Of a DNA stretch of 64,000 nucleotides, positions 32,202-44,766 are shown one piece after another (within the stretch, counting starts at the first letter, position 1; each line of letters opens with the position of its first letter). The stretch lies in the NCBI GenBank assembly GCA_026210745.1, contig CP110632.1, positions 4,463,001-4,527,000 of the forward strand, given 5' to 3'. The translations under genes were made by a program, and so were the position numbers. The stretch is from Exobasidium rhododendri (lineage: Eukaryota; Basidiomycota; Exobasidiomycetes; Exobasidiales; Exobasidiaceae). Below the pieces are notes generated by a model that saw nothing but the letters and a program-made list of their open reading frames with translations, did not search any database and was not told where the DNA came from.

Positions 32202-35200
32202 CATTTCTAATATGCGAACTCAAACATCGACAACACGAACTCCGATTCTATCACATGGAGATGATTACTTTGAGTGGAGTATTAAAATGCGTAACTACCT
32301 GAAGTCGAAAGGGCGCAAATACTGGCGAATTTGCGAAGGATCATATCTTCGACCCACTTCGATCAAAGGTCAAGATAGTTCGACGTCGGAAGCCGACATC
32401 GATGAATGGGATGAGGTGAATGATGTGGTGGCAGGCCTCATTGGAGCATCTTGTGAAGGAGCTCCAGAGACACTCATTCGAAAGTTGGACCTCGCCAAAG
32501 ATTGTTGGGATGCGCTTCGAAACGCTTATCATAATCGTCTTTCCCAACGAATCGACATGCTGGATGCAGAGTTATCTTCACTTCGACAGGGAAGTGGAAT
32601 GAATGGTTTCGAAGATTTCATAACATCTATCGAAAACCTATGTGACAAGTTGAGCGCTGTCGACGTTACAGTTTCGACTCAACGAAAGTTTCGAGTTCTG
32701 TTAAATGGACTGAAACCAGATTTAGAAGCTAAAGCATCAGTACTTAGCTATGATAGGGACAAGCTTCAAAGCGAAACGTTTGAAGATAGCAGGGATTCGA
32801 CGCGAAAGTGGGATGAATTCTACAATCGAGCAGTGAATCACCTAAGGCTAGCACATGAGAAACAAGTTCTCATGTCGAAAGCGCAAGAAACACAAGAAAG
32901 GGTAATGTTTGCTGATCGAAACGGTCGAAACAGCAAACAAGGTGGACATCGACATCAATCGCAAGATAAAGGTCAAAAAGAGTCAAGGGAATGCTACTAT
33001 TGCCACAAGATAGGACATCTCGCAATCAATTGTAGGAAGAAATCAGCAGATATCAAATCAGGAAAGTTCGCAAAGTCGAACTACAATCGAAACATCAAGA
33101 ATGCTGGTAAAGACCAAGACAACAGAAGCGAAAGTGCAAACATGGCATCGAATTGGTCATTTGCAATGTCAGACTGCGGTCTCGACACAGATAAGTGGAT
33201 CTTCGACTCAGGAGCAACAACTCATGCAACAAGTCAGATCGAAGTATTTTCAAGCCTGTCGAAAACGGTCGAAGACCCGCTAAAGACAGCTGGAGGTGGC
33301 GAACTTCCAATTATAGGTAGAGGTACAGTCAAGATTCGATGTCGAATTGAGGACAACAAGTACAATGTGATCGAACTCAAGAATGTGGCATATTGTCCTG
33401 GAATAAAGGTGAACCTTCTGAGTTTAGAGAGAGTTCAAGAGAATCCAGACATCATTGTGGAACTTTCGAAAAAAGGAGGAGAGATTCGACACAAATCAGG
33501 AACAATCATTTGTCGAGGTATTCGAAACAACAAGAATACAACATTAGATGGAACAGTCATCAAACAAGAGAGAGCGAATGTTGTCTCTCACAAGGAATCA
33601 GCGCAATTATGGCACAATCGACTGGGCCACATTGGCGTTTCGACAATGAAAGATACAGCAAAGGTATCGAAAGGAATGGACCACCTGGATGAAAAGGATT
33701 TCAAGGAGCTTTCGACAACAACATGCAACGAATGCATGATCGGAAAGCAAAGTCGACAACCGTTTCGACAGAGCACAACTGTGACCACCAAGCCATTACA
33801 GCTCATTCACAGTGACCTAGTAGGGAAGATGCAAGTCAACACCTATGATGGCAAAGGATATGTGTTTGTCATGATTGATGACTACACCAAGATGACATTT
33901 GTAGCCTTACTGGAGAGAAAAAGCGAAGCTTTCGAATATTTTCAAAGATGGCGAACTGCAGTCGAACTGCAATGGGAAGCAAAGGTAAAGATACTTCGAA
34001 CAGATGGAGGTGGCGAATACTGCAATCAAGCCTTTCGAAATTACCTTTCGACACATGGAATTCAACATGAAACAACAAATCGATACACACCACAGCAGAA
34101 TGGTGTGGCAGAGCGATCGAACTTGACATTATTCAACATGGTCAGAGCAATGTTGGCGAAAGCCAAGTGCGACAAGAATCTCTGGGGAGAAGCTGTTCGA
34201 TTTGCAGCTAATGTCAAGAATGTCACGAGTTCGACAACAATCCCAGGAAAGACACCTTATGAGTTATGGACTGGATCGAAAGCGGATCTTACTGATCTAA
34301 AGACCTTTGGATGCACTGCATATGCGCAGATTCCTGTCGAACTCAGGCAAAAGTTGGATGATCGATCAAAGAAACTAGTCTATGTTGGAAAGACACCTGG
34401 AACCAAGGGACATCGACTGATCGATCCAGCAACAATGAAGATAATTCAATCGAGAGACGTCTTATTCGATGAAAGTGAGTTTCCTTTCATCGAACTTGCA
34501 ACAAAGACAGCGAAAGAGAACGAAGATCAGATCGATCTTGAAGAGGATGCTGAACAAGTGGGAGAAATGGTCGATTCAGTGGGAGACACAACAGATCGAC
34601 AAGAATCGACAGAGAATGAGACAGAAGAATCTCAAATGATAGAAGAGAATGAAGAGAATGATGTTCAGACATCACCTTCAACATCGAATGACATCGAAGA
34701 CAGGATTCAAGATGCGAATCAAGATGTCGACAACATGGAAGACAATAATGAAGAGTCTTGACAAGAACAGCCGTCGAGATACAACCTTCGATCACGAGGT
34801 CGACAATGCTATGTTTTCATGGCAAGTGATGATGAGCAGATCCCACATGGGTACAAGGACGCCAAAGCAAGTAAGGAATGGAAGCAGTGGGAGCAGGCAA
34901 TGATGACAGAGAACAAATCGCATCAGAAGAACAACACATGGACAGTGGTGGCCAGACCATCAGACAAGGATGTCATAGGATGCAGATGGGTAATGGCAAA
35001 GAAAAAGAATTCGAAAGGCAAAGTTGTTCGATTCAAAGCGAGACTTGTAGCATTGGGCAATTTACAAGTGAAAGGCATCAACTTCGACGAGACATTTGCA
35101 GCGGTTTGCAAGTTCGCAACCATTCGACAAATTATCGCATTTGCCTCAGCCAATGGATGGATGATGCATCAGATGGATGTAGAGACAGCTTACCTCAATG

Positions 35201-36375
35201 GTGACATAGATACAGAGATCTACATGGAAATGCCGCCTGGCTATGGAATAGCAGGCATGGTATGCAAGCTGAACAAGGCACTATATGGTCTCAAACAAGC
35301 TGGTCGAATCTGGTACCAAAGAGCAGATCGATTCTTTCAGGAGAATGGATTCAAGCGTTTCGACAGCGACCATTGTCTTTACTCCAAGTTCGACAAGACA
35401 GGGGATTCATTGATAGTAGGAATCTATGTCGATGATATCATTATTGCGAGTTCGACAGAGAACGCAATGAAGTGGATGAAAGATCAACTTTCGACGACTT
35501 TCACAATGACTGATGGAGGACAACTACACTTTATTCTGGGAATACAAGTGACCTGGACAGACAATTATGTCAAAATCTCACAATCGACATACATCGAGAA
35601 CATTCTCAAGCGATTCAAAATGTTTGATTGCAACAAAGTAACCACACCAAGTAATCCTGGAGGATTCGATGCAAAAGGAGCAAAATTGTTGGAAGAGAAG
35701 GATCATTCAGAGTATCGATCAGCAGTGGGAGCGATTCTCTACTGTTCGACAGCAACTCGACCAGATATCTCATTTGCTGTACAACTTCTCAGTCGAAACC
35801 TGGAGAATCCAACAACAGCACATCAAGCAGCATTGAAACACCTGTTTCGATACATGAAAGGAACAATCGACTATGGTTTACACTATGCAAGAGAAATGAA
35901 AGAGGGATTAGTAGCATACAGTGATGCTGACTATGCAGGAGACAAGGAAGAAAGAAGATCGACAAGCGGATCATTGATTCTCTATAATTCGACGCCAATC
36001 GACTGGATTGCAAAGCGACAATCAGTGATTGCGCTATCTTCGACAGAATCAGAATACATTGCGATGACTGAAACAGCAAAAGAAGTCATTTGGATGCAAG
36101 GTATGGGTCGAATGATGGGAATGTCAGTCGAAGTACCAACAATACTACATGTCGACAACAATGGTGCAAGACAATTGGCAATCGATCCCAAGTTTCACAA
36201 GCGAACTAAGCACATCGACACAAAGTACCACTTTATCAGAGATTGTGTAGCAAGAAAGGTGATCGAACTCTCACAAGTTGGTACAAAAGACCAATTAGCA
36301 GATGGATTAACGAAAGCATTAGGACCACAGAAGATCGAAGCACTAAACAGCAAGCTTCGATTGTCAACCTTCTAG
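32191..36375 (+). pseudogene. Gag-Pol of copia element 2, interrupted by one in-frame TGA
   Basis: One frame of 1395 codons broken only by TGA at 34759-34761. Part 1 (856 residues) has Gag, a zinc knuckle CYYCHKIGHLAINC (about 268-281), protease DSGATTHAT (about 340), the pre-integrase LWHNRLGHIG, and integrase with HSDLVGK, RTDGGGEY and NGVAERSN. A highly acidic tail leads to the TGA. Part 2 has reverse transcriptase (FKARLVALGN, GIYVDDIIIAS) and RNase H (YSDADYAGD, FHKRTKHIDTKYHF), with its own ATG at 34819. The break lies in the flexible linker between integrase and RT. Either it is a single nonsense mutation or it acts as a leaky stop that lowers RT output; the sequence alone cannot decide. 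Confidence 0.9.
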
Positions 36376-36401
36376 TTCGACACAAAATTTAGAAGAAAAG
36401 A

Positions 36402-36662
36402 GGAAGGATTCAAAGTAAAGATAAGTTCGATACTAAAGTTACTGAAGATCGACTAAGTTCGACAGGACTAGCAAGTGGGAGTGTCACGAGGTGGAGGTTT
36501 CGAGAAGATTCGACATCATTCCCTTCCACGTCATCATATGCTAGATCCTATCGACCAGTAAAGTATATAAACACCCCTTTCGACAGAATGTAACTACCCC
36601 CCAAGAAGTGCAATCCCAATCCTTCCCCTTTACCTACCTTTCGACTCCTGTACCGCGTAACA
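36402..36662 (+). repeat. 3' LTR of element 2 (261 bp, lacks first 36 bp)
   Basis: Matches 31926-32186 base for base by eye. At its left edge the sequence passes straight from the purine tract (AGAAGAAAAGAGG) into LTR sequence AAGGATTC, without the TGTTACGC... start. The TATA box is at 36564-36571, pointing toward CCH1. Confidence 0.92.
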
Positions 36663-36999
36663 CGCCCGATGTGAAATAATCTTTAAATAGTGTCCCTCCC
36701 CTCTTTCCCTAATTTTTTGAATTTCCCCTTCTTGGTCTAAGTGCAAGGAGAGACAAAACCCCAACACCGAGCCAGTCGTCCAGGAATCGCCAGGCAAAGA
36801 CGAGAACGACGTCGGTAGCACCGTATCGGCCAAATCTCAATAATCTAAAGAGTTACCTTTCCTGCCTTTTCTTTTTATGCAGCCGAGAGAAACAGCGCAG
36901 CATAAGAATGAGGATGGATTGCACACCTTCCACCTCCAACACATACGGCTTTCACGATTAAAGACCACACACGACTGACTGAGCACCTCATTAGCCACA
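36663..36999. promoter_or_regulatory. Residual CCH1 promoter region downstream of element 2
   Basis: 337 bp separate the element from the CCH1 start codon. Nothing coding is supported. The original VPS11-CCH1 divergent promoter was split here by the insertion. Confidence 0.45.
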
Positions 37000-39900
37000 A
37001 TGTCTACCTCTCGAACAAGATCCGAGTCGGACAATAACGACGGGGACGGTAACAGTACTGACAATAGGAGTCCATCTGACCTTCTGGCGCCTTTTTCAGT
37101 GAACAGCACTCGACACATTTCTGCAAGCAGCTCTCACAGAAGTCTCAGTATCGCCTCGTATTATTATAGCAACAACAATCATCAGAATTATGACTTCACA
37201 GCAGACCCAGCGATTCAATCAGAGAGTACGAGCTGGCCACCGGTCTTCGAAAGTGTCACAGGGTCGCCGAGAGGACGAGCACTAGATGAGATTGCGGGAG
37301 GGAGCTCGCTGTTGCATCGAAGGACAAGCAGTAGCATTCAACGAGAGCAAGAAGTATTCTCACATGATGGCGCAAATCGGGGTCGAGCTGGCTTTTCAGG
37401 ATGGGCCTCCGGCTTACAATTAGGCGCTGGGCGAGCTGAAGTCAACGAGGAGACCACACTGGCACCACCACCTACGTCGAATCCATTCGACCTTCGAGAG
37501 GAGACTCCCCCTCAAATCACACTCTCCCATTTTTCTGATCCTAATTTCGAAGGAAGTACTATCTTGCAAGATAACATCTTCGAAGGATATACTCATAGAG
37601 ATGAAGGTAACACCACAGCAGAAGGAGACATGGGTCGCTATCGATATGGGCAACTGGAGAGAGCAGGTGAAAGCCTAACATCGCTGAATTATGGTGAAGG
37701 AACACAGCAAGCTGTCACAGGTAGTCTTCCGAGCACACCTATACATGGCACCGTGCCCTTGATGGATGAGGCCCGCGTAGACGAGTCAGAAGGAGCATTT
37801 CTGACCCTCAATCAGACACAAGCTGGCTGGAATCGATTGGGAGAGACGACAGAGCTTGTAGATAGCCCAGAAGAAAATGACGAGCGAGCGAACAATTACT
37901 TCTCCAAGCTGCAGAACGAAGGTGACCAATCTCTTCACGGTAACTCGCCCCTTCGTTTGGAAGATGGTAGGGCAGACAATGAAGCACAACTCCGAAGCAT
38001 GCAGCGCTCTAGTGCAGACGCTTACGCACATCTGGGAGGCGGCATTGGCAAATTTCGAGCTCGGGCAGGTTTAGATCGCATTGGAAAATCGTTGCGAAGA
38101 ATAAGTCGAAGGGTCGTCAATACAGAGGGCATCAACCATGAAGGGCCAAGTGCGGGTCACATCAGGCTTCCCGACGTCGACGAAGATGAAAGCAGTGAAA
38201 TTGAGGAGATCATCGTGACAGTGGTGGAAAAACAGCCGCCCATCACTCCGTTTGGACTGCGAGGAAAGAGTTTAGGCATTTTTGGACCCACTAATCCTAT
38301 CCGCAAGTCCTTGGCCAGATTGATGGACAATGCTTGGGTCGAACCTTTGATACTCATCATGATCATGTTCAATGTAGTGCTGCTTATCATCCAAGCTGCT
38401 CCTAGTGTTTTCAGCGTACCTCGCAAGCCTGGCTACTTTGACTACTGGATAGACTATGCCCTGATGGCAGTCTTTGGCATATTCACCGTAGAGATCATAG
38501 CACGAATCGTGATATCTGGTCTTGTCATCAACCCACCAGCTCTCCCTGCTCCTCCTACAGTCCACTCTGAGCACGCTGACCCCAATCAGGCTGATACGCC
38601 GTCGCTCGGTCACCAACGACGTAAGGCTTCTCGATCGAATACGCTGGATACATTTGCCGTTTTTGGGGAAACTATCAAAAGCAAAGCGAGCGATGTCTTT
38701 CGACCACAGGAAGCGCATCAGAGGATGATTCCGCCCAGTCCAAATCGAGCAAGTGCTCCTCGAACTGTCCTCTCAGATTATCTACACCAGGAACCATACC
38801 GCGGACACACGGAGTCCGGCTCAGGAGGTCACCAGAGGCAAATCGCACAATCGAAAATTGAAAAGGACAATTCGGTGGTCTCACGCTTGCTGAAAGGATC
38901 GCCTTTCGCAAAAGCAGTGATAGCACAGCGATCTCAGGCAACCCACTATGCATATCTTCGCCACAGTTGGAATCGAATCGACTTCATTGCCGTCTTATCG
39001 TACTGGGCCGTCTTCTTCCTCGCTTTCTTCCATCAAGAATCAACGCCGCACTATCACATCTACATCTTTCGAGCTCTCAGTGTCCTGCGTGCAGCTCGTC
39101 TGCTGACCATCACTAGCGGTACTTCGACTATCCTACAAAGTCTCAAGACAGCGGGTCCACTACTAATCAACGTTGCCTTCTTCACTCTCTTCAGTATGTT
39201 GCTGTTCAGCATCATCGGAATACAGGCCTTCAAGGGTAGCTATCGAAGAAGCTGCGTATGGATAGGAGACCTGAACCCACAAGTAGAGGGCAGTGCCGGA
39301 ACAAATTACACCCTGTCACAGATCTGTGGAGGCTACTTCAACGCAGAAGGACAAATGATGGGCAGAGTCAATGCGCAAGGACACTCTCTTTCGGATGACT
39401 CAAAGGGATACGTCTGTCCTTATGGTCAGATTTGTGTTGAGTCGGCTACGAATCCAGAGAACAACACCTCCAGCTTCGACAACATCTTTCAGTCACTCTT
39501 GCAAGTCGTCATCGTCATCTCTTCCAACAATTGGTCGCAAACAATGTACGACATGATTGACGCCGACTACTTCAGCTCTTGCCTCTACTTCATCTTTGGG
39601 ATAATCATCATGAACTTTTGGATGGCCAATTTGTTCGTCGCCGTCATCACAAATACATTTGCCACCATCACTGCCGAAACAAAGCAGTCCGCCTTTGCAG
39701 CCAAAAGGGTGGCGACGGCTTCTCCGTCCACTCGTCGTGGAACAGATGCAACGACTGGGGTGCGAACAAGACAGCGGATAGCAAACGTGTATAAGCGGGT
39801 GTGGGCTTACACAAAGTTCTTTTGGCTGGCGGTGATAGTAGCCGATCTCGGTGTACAAGCGAGTCAAGCAAGTCACAAACCAGACGTAGACACGGCAAGA

Positions 39901-42900
39901 CTGGTCACCACGGAGTTGTACATCACTATTGCCCTCGACGTCGAGATTCTCATGCGATTCTTCTCCTATTTGTTGGACAACGACTGGAGAGGCTTCTTTG
40001 CCAAGCGACGCAACATCTTCGATCTCTTCCTGGCCACCATTACCTCTATCATGCAGATACCGATCATCAAAGCCTCGGTAGCCTACTCCTGGCTGACAGT
40101 GTTTCAACTGGCTCGATTCTACAGGGTCATTGTAGCCGTGCCCAGGATGGAGGCTCTTTTGTTCAGAGTGTTTGGTTCGATGGCAGGTTTGTTCAACATG
40201 ATCCTGTTCTTGCTTCTCATGGTGGGCTTGGCGAGTCTCATTGCCGTGCAGCTCTTCCGAGGTGACATTCCACAGGTCGACGAGTCAGGGCAGGAGGTGG
40301 AGATGAATTTCAAGCATATCTTCAATTCATTTCTGTCAATGTACCAAGTTTTCACTTCCGAGAATTGGACAGACGTTCTGTATAATGCCTTGTCCAACGA
40401 GGGCCAATACAAGCAGGCCGTCTTTGCAGGCATCTTCATCTGTGGATGGTTCTTGTTCGCCAATTTCATCGTCTTGCAGATGTTCATTGCCGTTATTGCA
40501 GAGAATTTCGGAGTGGCAGAAAGTCAAAAGAGGGCTCAACAGTTGGAGGTCTATCTGAGAAAGATGGAGAAGCCGGAAGATTCATGGGCGCACAAGACTA
40601 TTCATCAATTGAGCCCCTATCGATGGTTAAGGGAACGCAATCAAGCCGTCCTAGATGGATCAAAGGATGAGAAAGCGGGATTGGCACAACGAGCAATCGA
40701 TTCATTGGATGAAAAGAACAAGAAGAGAAGAACCATACACAGTATAGTCAGTCCAGGCATGGCGCAGACGGGACTGAATTTTGTAAGAAAGGCGCTTCGA
40801 CTGGATCGACCAGAAGAGCAGGTACCCCTAGACACGATTCGAGCTCGCCAATTGCGGCAGTCGTTTTCCGGAGCAAACATGTTGAATGGAAGAAGTTACA
40901 GTTTGTATCAGACGATCGACTCGGCAAAAGGGTCGGAAGAAGCAGCCAGACTGTTTGCTCGAGATCGACAATTGACTAGAATGAGAAGTGGTCTGGGCTT
41001 GGCGGGGCATGAACCTCTGCCGCAGTCGCAAATCGACGCTGATCACGAAAATCGATACAAGGATGATCCACGGATTGCACAAGCTCGACTGATCAACACC
41101 CACCCTTCATACGAAAAGTCGCTCTGGATCTTCTCCAATCGAAATCAGTTCAGAAGAATCTGTCAGAGCTTCGTTCCTCCCAGCTTTGGAGAAAGGCTGT
41201 TTGGTAGACAGACAGGAAAGATCAGACAACGCATCTATCAAGCGCTCATCTTTAGCGCCATTGCTGCAAGTGTAGCTGTTGCAGGTGTTGCTACTCCAGC
41301 GTATCGAAGAGAGTGGTATGGAAAGTATGGACTCCGAAGAGACAGTTGGTTTTCTCTGACAGAAGTGTCGTTGGGTATCTTCTTCATCATCGAATTCTTT
41401 GTAAAGGTGATCGCCGACGGCTTCGCCTTTGCACCCAATGCTTACCTTCTGTCACCCTGGAACGCCCTCGATCTGTTTGTTCTGCTCACCCTCGTGATCA
41501 ACGTCTCGACGGAACTAGCCGTGATTGGAGGTGTCAGTCGATTCACCCGTGCTCTCAAAGCTATGCGAGCACTGCGACTGATCAATTTGTCCGTACTACT
41601 GCGTAGGGCCTTTTCTGCCCTGCTTACAAGTGGCGGTAGATTCTTCGACGCTTCCGTCTTGGCCATCCTGTACATCGTGCCCTTTGCAGTATGGGGTCAG
41701 AATCTCTTCTCTGGCCTACTCTACTCGTGCACAGACACTTCCTCCGCGATTACTGGAAAAGCAAATTGCTTGGGAGAATACAGCGCGAGTCCCTCCGAGT
41801 GGAACTTTCTGGCACCAAGGGCCTGGCAAAATCCCACGGTAGGGTCCGTCTACAGTTTCGACGACTTCCGGAGTAGTCTGTTGATCCTGTTTGAGATTGT
41901 CAGCCTGGAGGGATGGATCAACGTAATGACGTCGGCAATGAGCATCACCGGAAGGGATCAGCAGCTGCAGACCGACAGCAGGCAGGTCAACGCGCTCTTC
42001 TTTGTCATCTACAACCTCATTGGAGCAGTCTTCGTCTTGACGCTTTTCGTTGCAGTGATCATTGAAAGCTTCCAAGAGTTCAGTGGAGCAGCCTATTTGA
42101 CTACCACCCAGCGCCAATGGATCGACTTGAAGCGACTGATTGCTCGACAGCGGCCCTCGAAGCGACCCAAAGTACAGCCACAGGGACTCGTTCGACTGTG
42201 GTGTTACAATCGATCAGTCCGAAAGCATGGCTGGTGGTCTCGACTGATGACCGTCTTGCACATCTGTACACTGATCGTGCTGGCCACTCAGCAGTACAGT
42301 GACTCAGCACACATTGAGCACATTCGAGACATCATCTACGTCATTGTAACGCTCGTCTTCGTCTTTGACATCTTTATACGATTGATGGGGCTGGGCTGGA
42401 ACGCATTCCGCTCTGATTTCTGGAACCTGTTCGATCTTGTCGTCGTCGCTGGAACTCTCGGCACTACCATACCTCTCCTACGACCAAACGGTCCTATAGA
42501 CAACGCCAACATCCAATTGCAAAAAGTCTTCTTGACAGCGGTAGCCTTCAAGCTAGTACAGAGCAGCAATGCGCTAAATCAATTGTTCAAGACGGCAGTA
42601 GCAAGCTTACCCAGTATTGTCAGTCTCTTCTTGCTGTGGTTGACAATGTTTCTTGTTTGGGGGATCATGCTGGTCGAAGTCTTTGGCTTGACGCAGTGGG
42701 GACCAAACGAGACGTACCAGAAGAATTTCTCCTCATTGCTTGGAGCGCTGGTCTTCTTAAGCATGATGTCGACAGGGTGAGTGATTAGCGCAGAAGGACG
42801 ACGAGCAGTGTTGCTGCTGCTGCGATTACGTCGGATTGCTGACTGATCTTTTCTTCTCCTCTTTGCCCAATACCAGGGAGGGATGGAATCAGTACATGCA

Positions 42901-44420
42901 CGACTATACCCTCTCGCCTCCACTGTGTACCTCGGCTGTGAGCTACTTGGACACGGATTGCGGAAGTCCTGGTTGGGCCTACTTTCTCTTCATCGGCTGG
43001 AACGTCATCTCCATGTACATTTTCTTGAACAGTGAGTGCAGCAGTCGGGAGAAGGGGGTGTATGGAAGTGATTCGCTTTGGAGCTGACGTCACGCAATAT
43101 ACTCCACTTATAGTGTTCACCGGTACCGTGGTCGAGAACTTCTCTTACGTCTTCCAATTGGGAGGACAGCCGTCCCTGTCGAGAGAACAGGTCCGTAATC
43201 TGAAGCAAGCGTGGGCGCACTATGATCCGACTAGGTCTGGTTACCTTGCCAAGTCTCACATCGTGGGATTCCTCAGTCGACTAGATGGCGCGCTCGATGT
43301 GAAGATGCATCCTCGAGACGCTTCACTCCAGTCACTGAAGCAGAACACACTGGTGGCGAGAGCAAGTGTCCCCAATCACTCAAACACTCCAAACATGTCG
43401 AGTCGATTTGCTCGCCTGAAGAGCCCGCTAGTGAAGGACACGGATGCAGACAAAGGGCATTTCATGTGGCCACCCTCCCCTTCTTCCCCCTCCCCGTATT
43501 CGAAAACGGACTTTATTGCAGAGGGCATCAACATCACACGCCTCAACCAGCAATTGTCGACATTAGACTACGTGGAGATCCGGCGGAGAAAGCATCGATT
43601 TGAACGCATCTACAACGAAGCACTGATCATTGCCGAGCAGCCGGCCAATGTGCTGAAGGGGGGAATACCTTTCAGTGAGATGCTGATCTTGCTGGCGCAC
43701 TATAAGCTGATCAATGACGATGAAGCACTCAGTCTGGAAGAGCTGATGGAGAGAAGGATCATGCAAGAAAAGGTGGAGGATCGAATAGAAACAGAGAGGA
43801 TTAGAGGTATTCTTCGCTTGATTTGGCTGAAGAGGAGGTACATTGCCATTTGTGCGGAGAAGAGGAGACTAAGTCCGGAATGGCAACACGAGCAGCAGCG
43901 ACAAAGCGAGCGTGACGGCGCGACAAGCGCACAGCAAGAGCAGCCGCAATCGCACCCGACCCACACACTGAATCCGTCTCGAGTGAAGCCGACGCTCAGT
44001 CTGGACATGCGTGGAATTGGCAACAGTGTGTCTTTCCAGAATACCGCTGAAGAATCATCACGACAGTATGTGCCGTCGCCTGTCCGCACAATCCGATTAT
44101 TGGGCGCAAACACCACTGGTCACCCTGATCAGCCCATCATATCTCTGACCGGCACTGCGGAAGATGAAGAGGAAGGTGTCGGCGGCGGTGGTGGTGGTGG
44201 TGCTGCTTCCTCTTCCCATTCGCCAACTCTGCAAGAAATCGAAAGAAGGGCATCACCCTTGATTGAGCACATTGATGCGTCTGCTTGGGGTGCACTGGCA
44301 AAGAGACTGTCTAGCGATGGCTCACCGCATACTGAGCACAGCGATGGGCGAGGTGGCTATGGCCAGCAGCAGGCTAGTCGAAGTAACACCAGCCTGAATG
44401 AAAGCAGTCACTGGCTCTAA
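37000..44420 (+). CDS. CCH1: CCH1, voltage-gated calcium channel alpha subunit
   Basis: Three exons, 37000-42776, 42877-43031 and 43114-44420, encode 2412 residues. The introns (100 and 82 nt) start GTGAGT and splice in frame (STGEGWNQ, FLNMFTGT). Four repeats of six membrane spans are visible. S4 segments are Arg-rich in repeat I (FRALSVLRAARLL) and III (RFTRALKAMRALRLI), weaker in II, and charge-poor in IV. Pore loops are SSNNWSQ (I, near residue 850), TSENWTD (II), SLEGWIN (III) and STGEGWNQ (IV), so repeat I has Asn where the others have Glu. Both termini are long and Ser/Asp-rich. Cch1 with Mid1 forms the plasma-membrane high-affinity calcium uptake channel responding to ER stress, pheromone and depolarisation. 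Mid1 is not in this window. Confidence 0.96.
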
Positions 44421-44766
44421 GAGGGATGGTGTCCTTGTCAACACTTTTGATGCAACGTACCCCCCACCCCTGCTTCACATGTCATCGTCTGCTTCATCCT
44501 TCTCAGCATTTACCTTGTGGACGTAGAGACATCGTCACAAGTGTTCTACTTCTTCTGTCTTCTTTGCACTTTTCGCAGCTCACAATTCATAGAGGTTAAC
44601 CTTGCAATCGTAACATTATTCATACCAACATGCAAAGAGCTAGGAGGTACACTCGAAGGGGTAAGTGTGTGCTGAGGTACTCGACGGAATGTCATTGTTG
44701 TTGTTATTGCTGCTGCTGCAGACGAAGGCTCAGTGATGATGTCCTGTGCTAGGGGGACAGGCCCAC
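44421..44766. other. Convergent 3' region of CCH1 and the GPI-protein gene
   Basis: Includes a TTG/CTG triplet run (about 44696-44722). Nothing else is supported. Confidence 0.5.

Larger units (their letters stand above)
31890..36662 (+). mobile_element. Ty1/copia LTR retrotransposon (element 2), 4773 bp, between VPS11 and CCH1
   Basis: The outer ends are TGTTACGC and GCGTAACA, flanked by the 5-bp target duplication CGCCC (31885-31889 and 36663-36667). The 5' LTR is 297 bp. The 3' LTR matches it over 261 bp with no difference seen but lacks the first 36 bp. The internal region has a half-tRNA primer-binding site, a Gag-Pol frame with one in-frame TGA, and a purine tract (36391-36408). Sequence and LTR are unrelated to element 1, so this is a different family. 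TCGA tetranucleotides are extremely frequent throughout. Confidence 0.95.
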
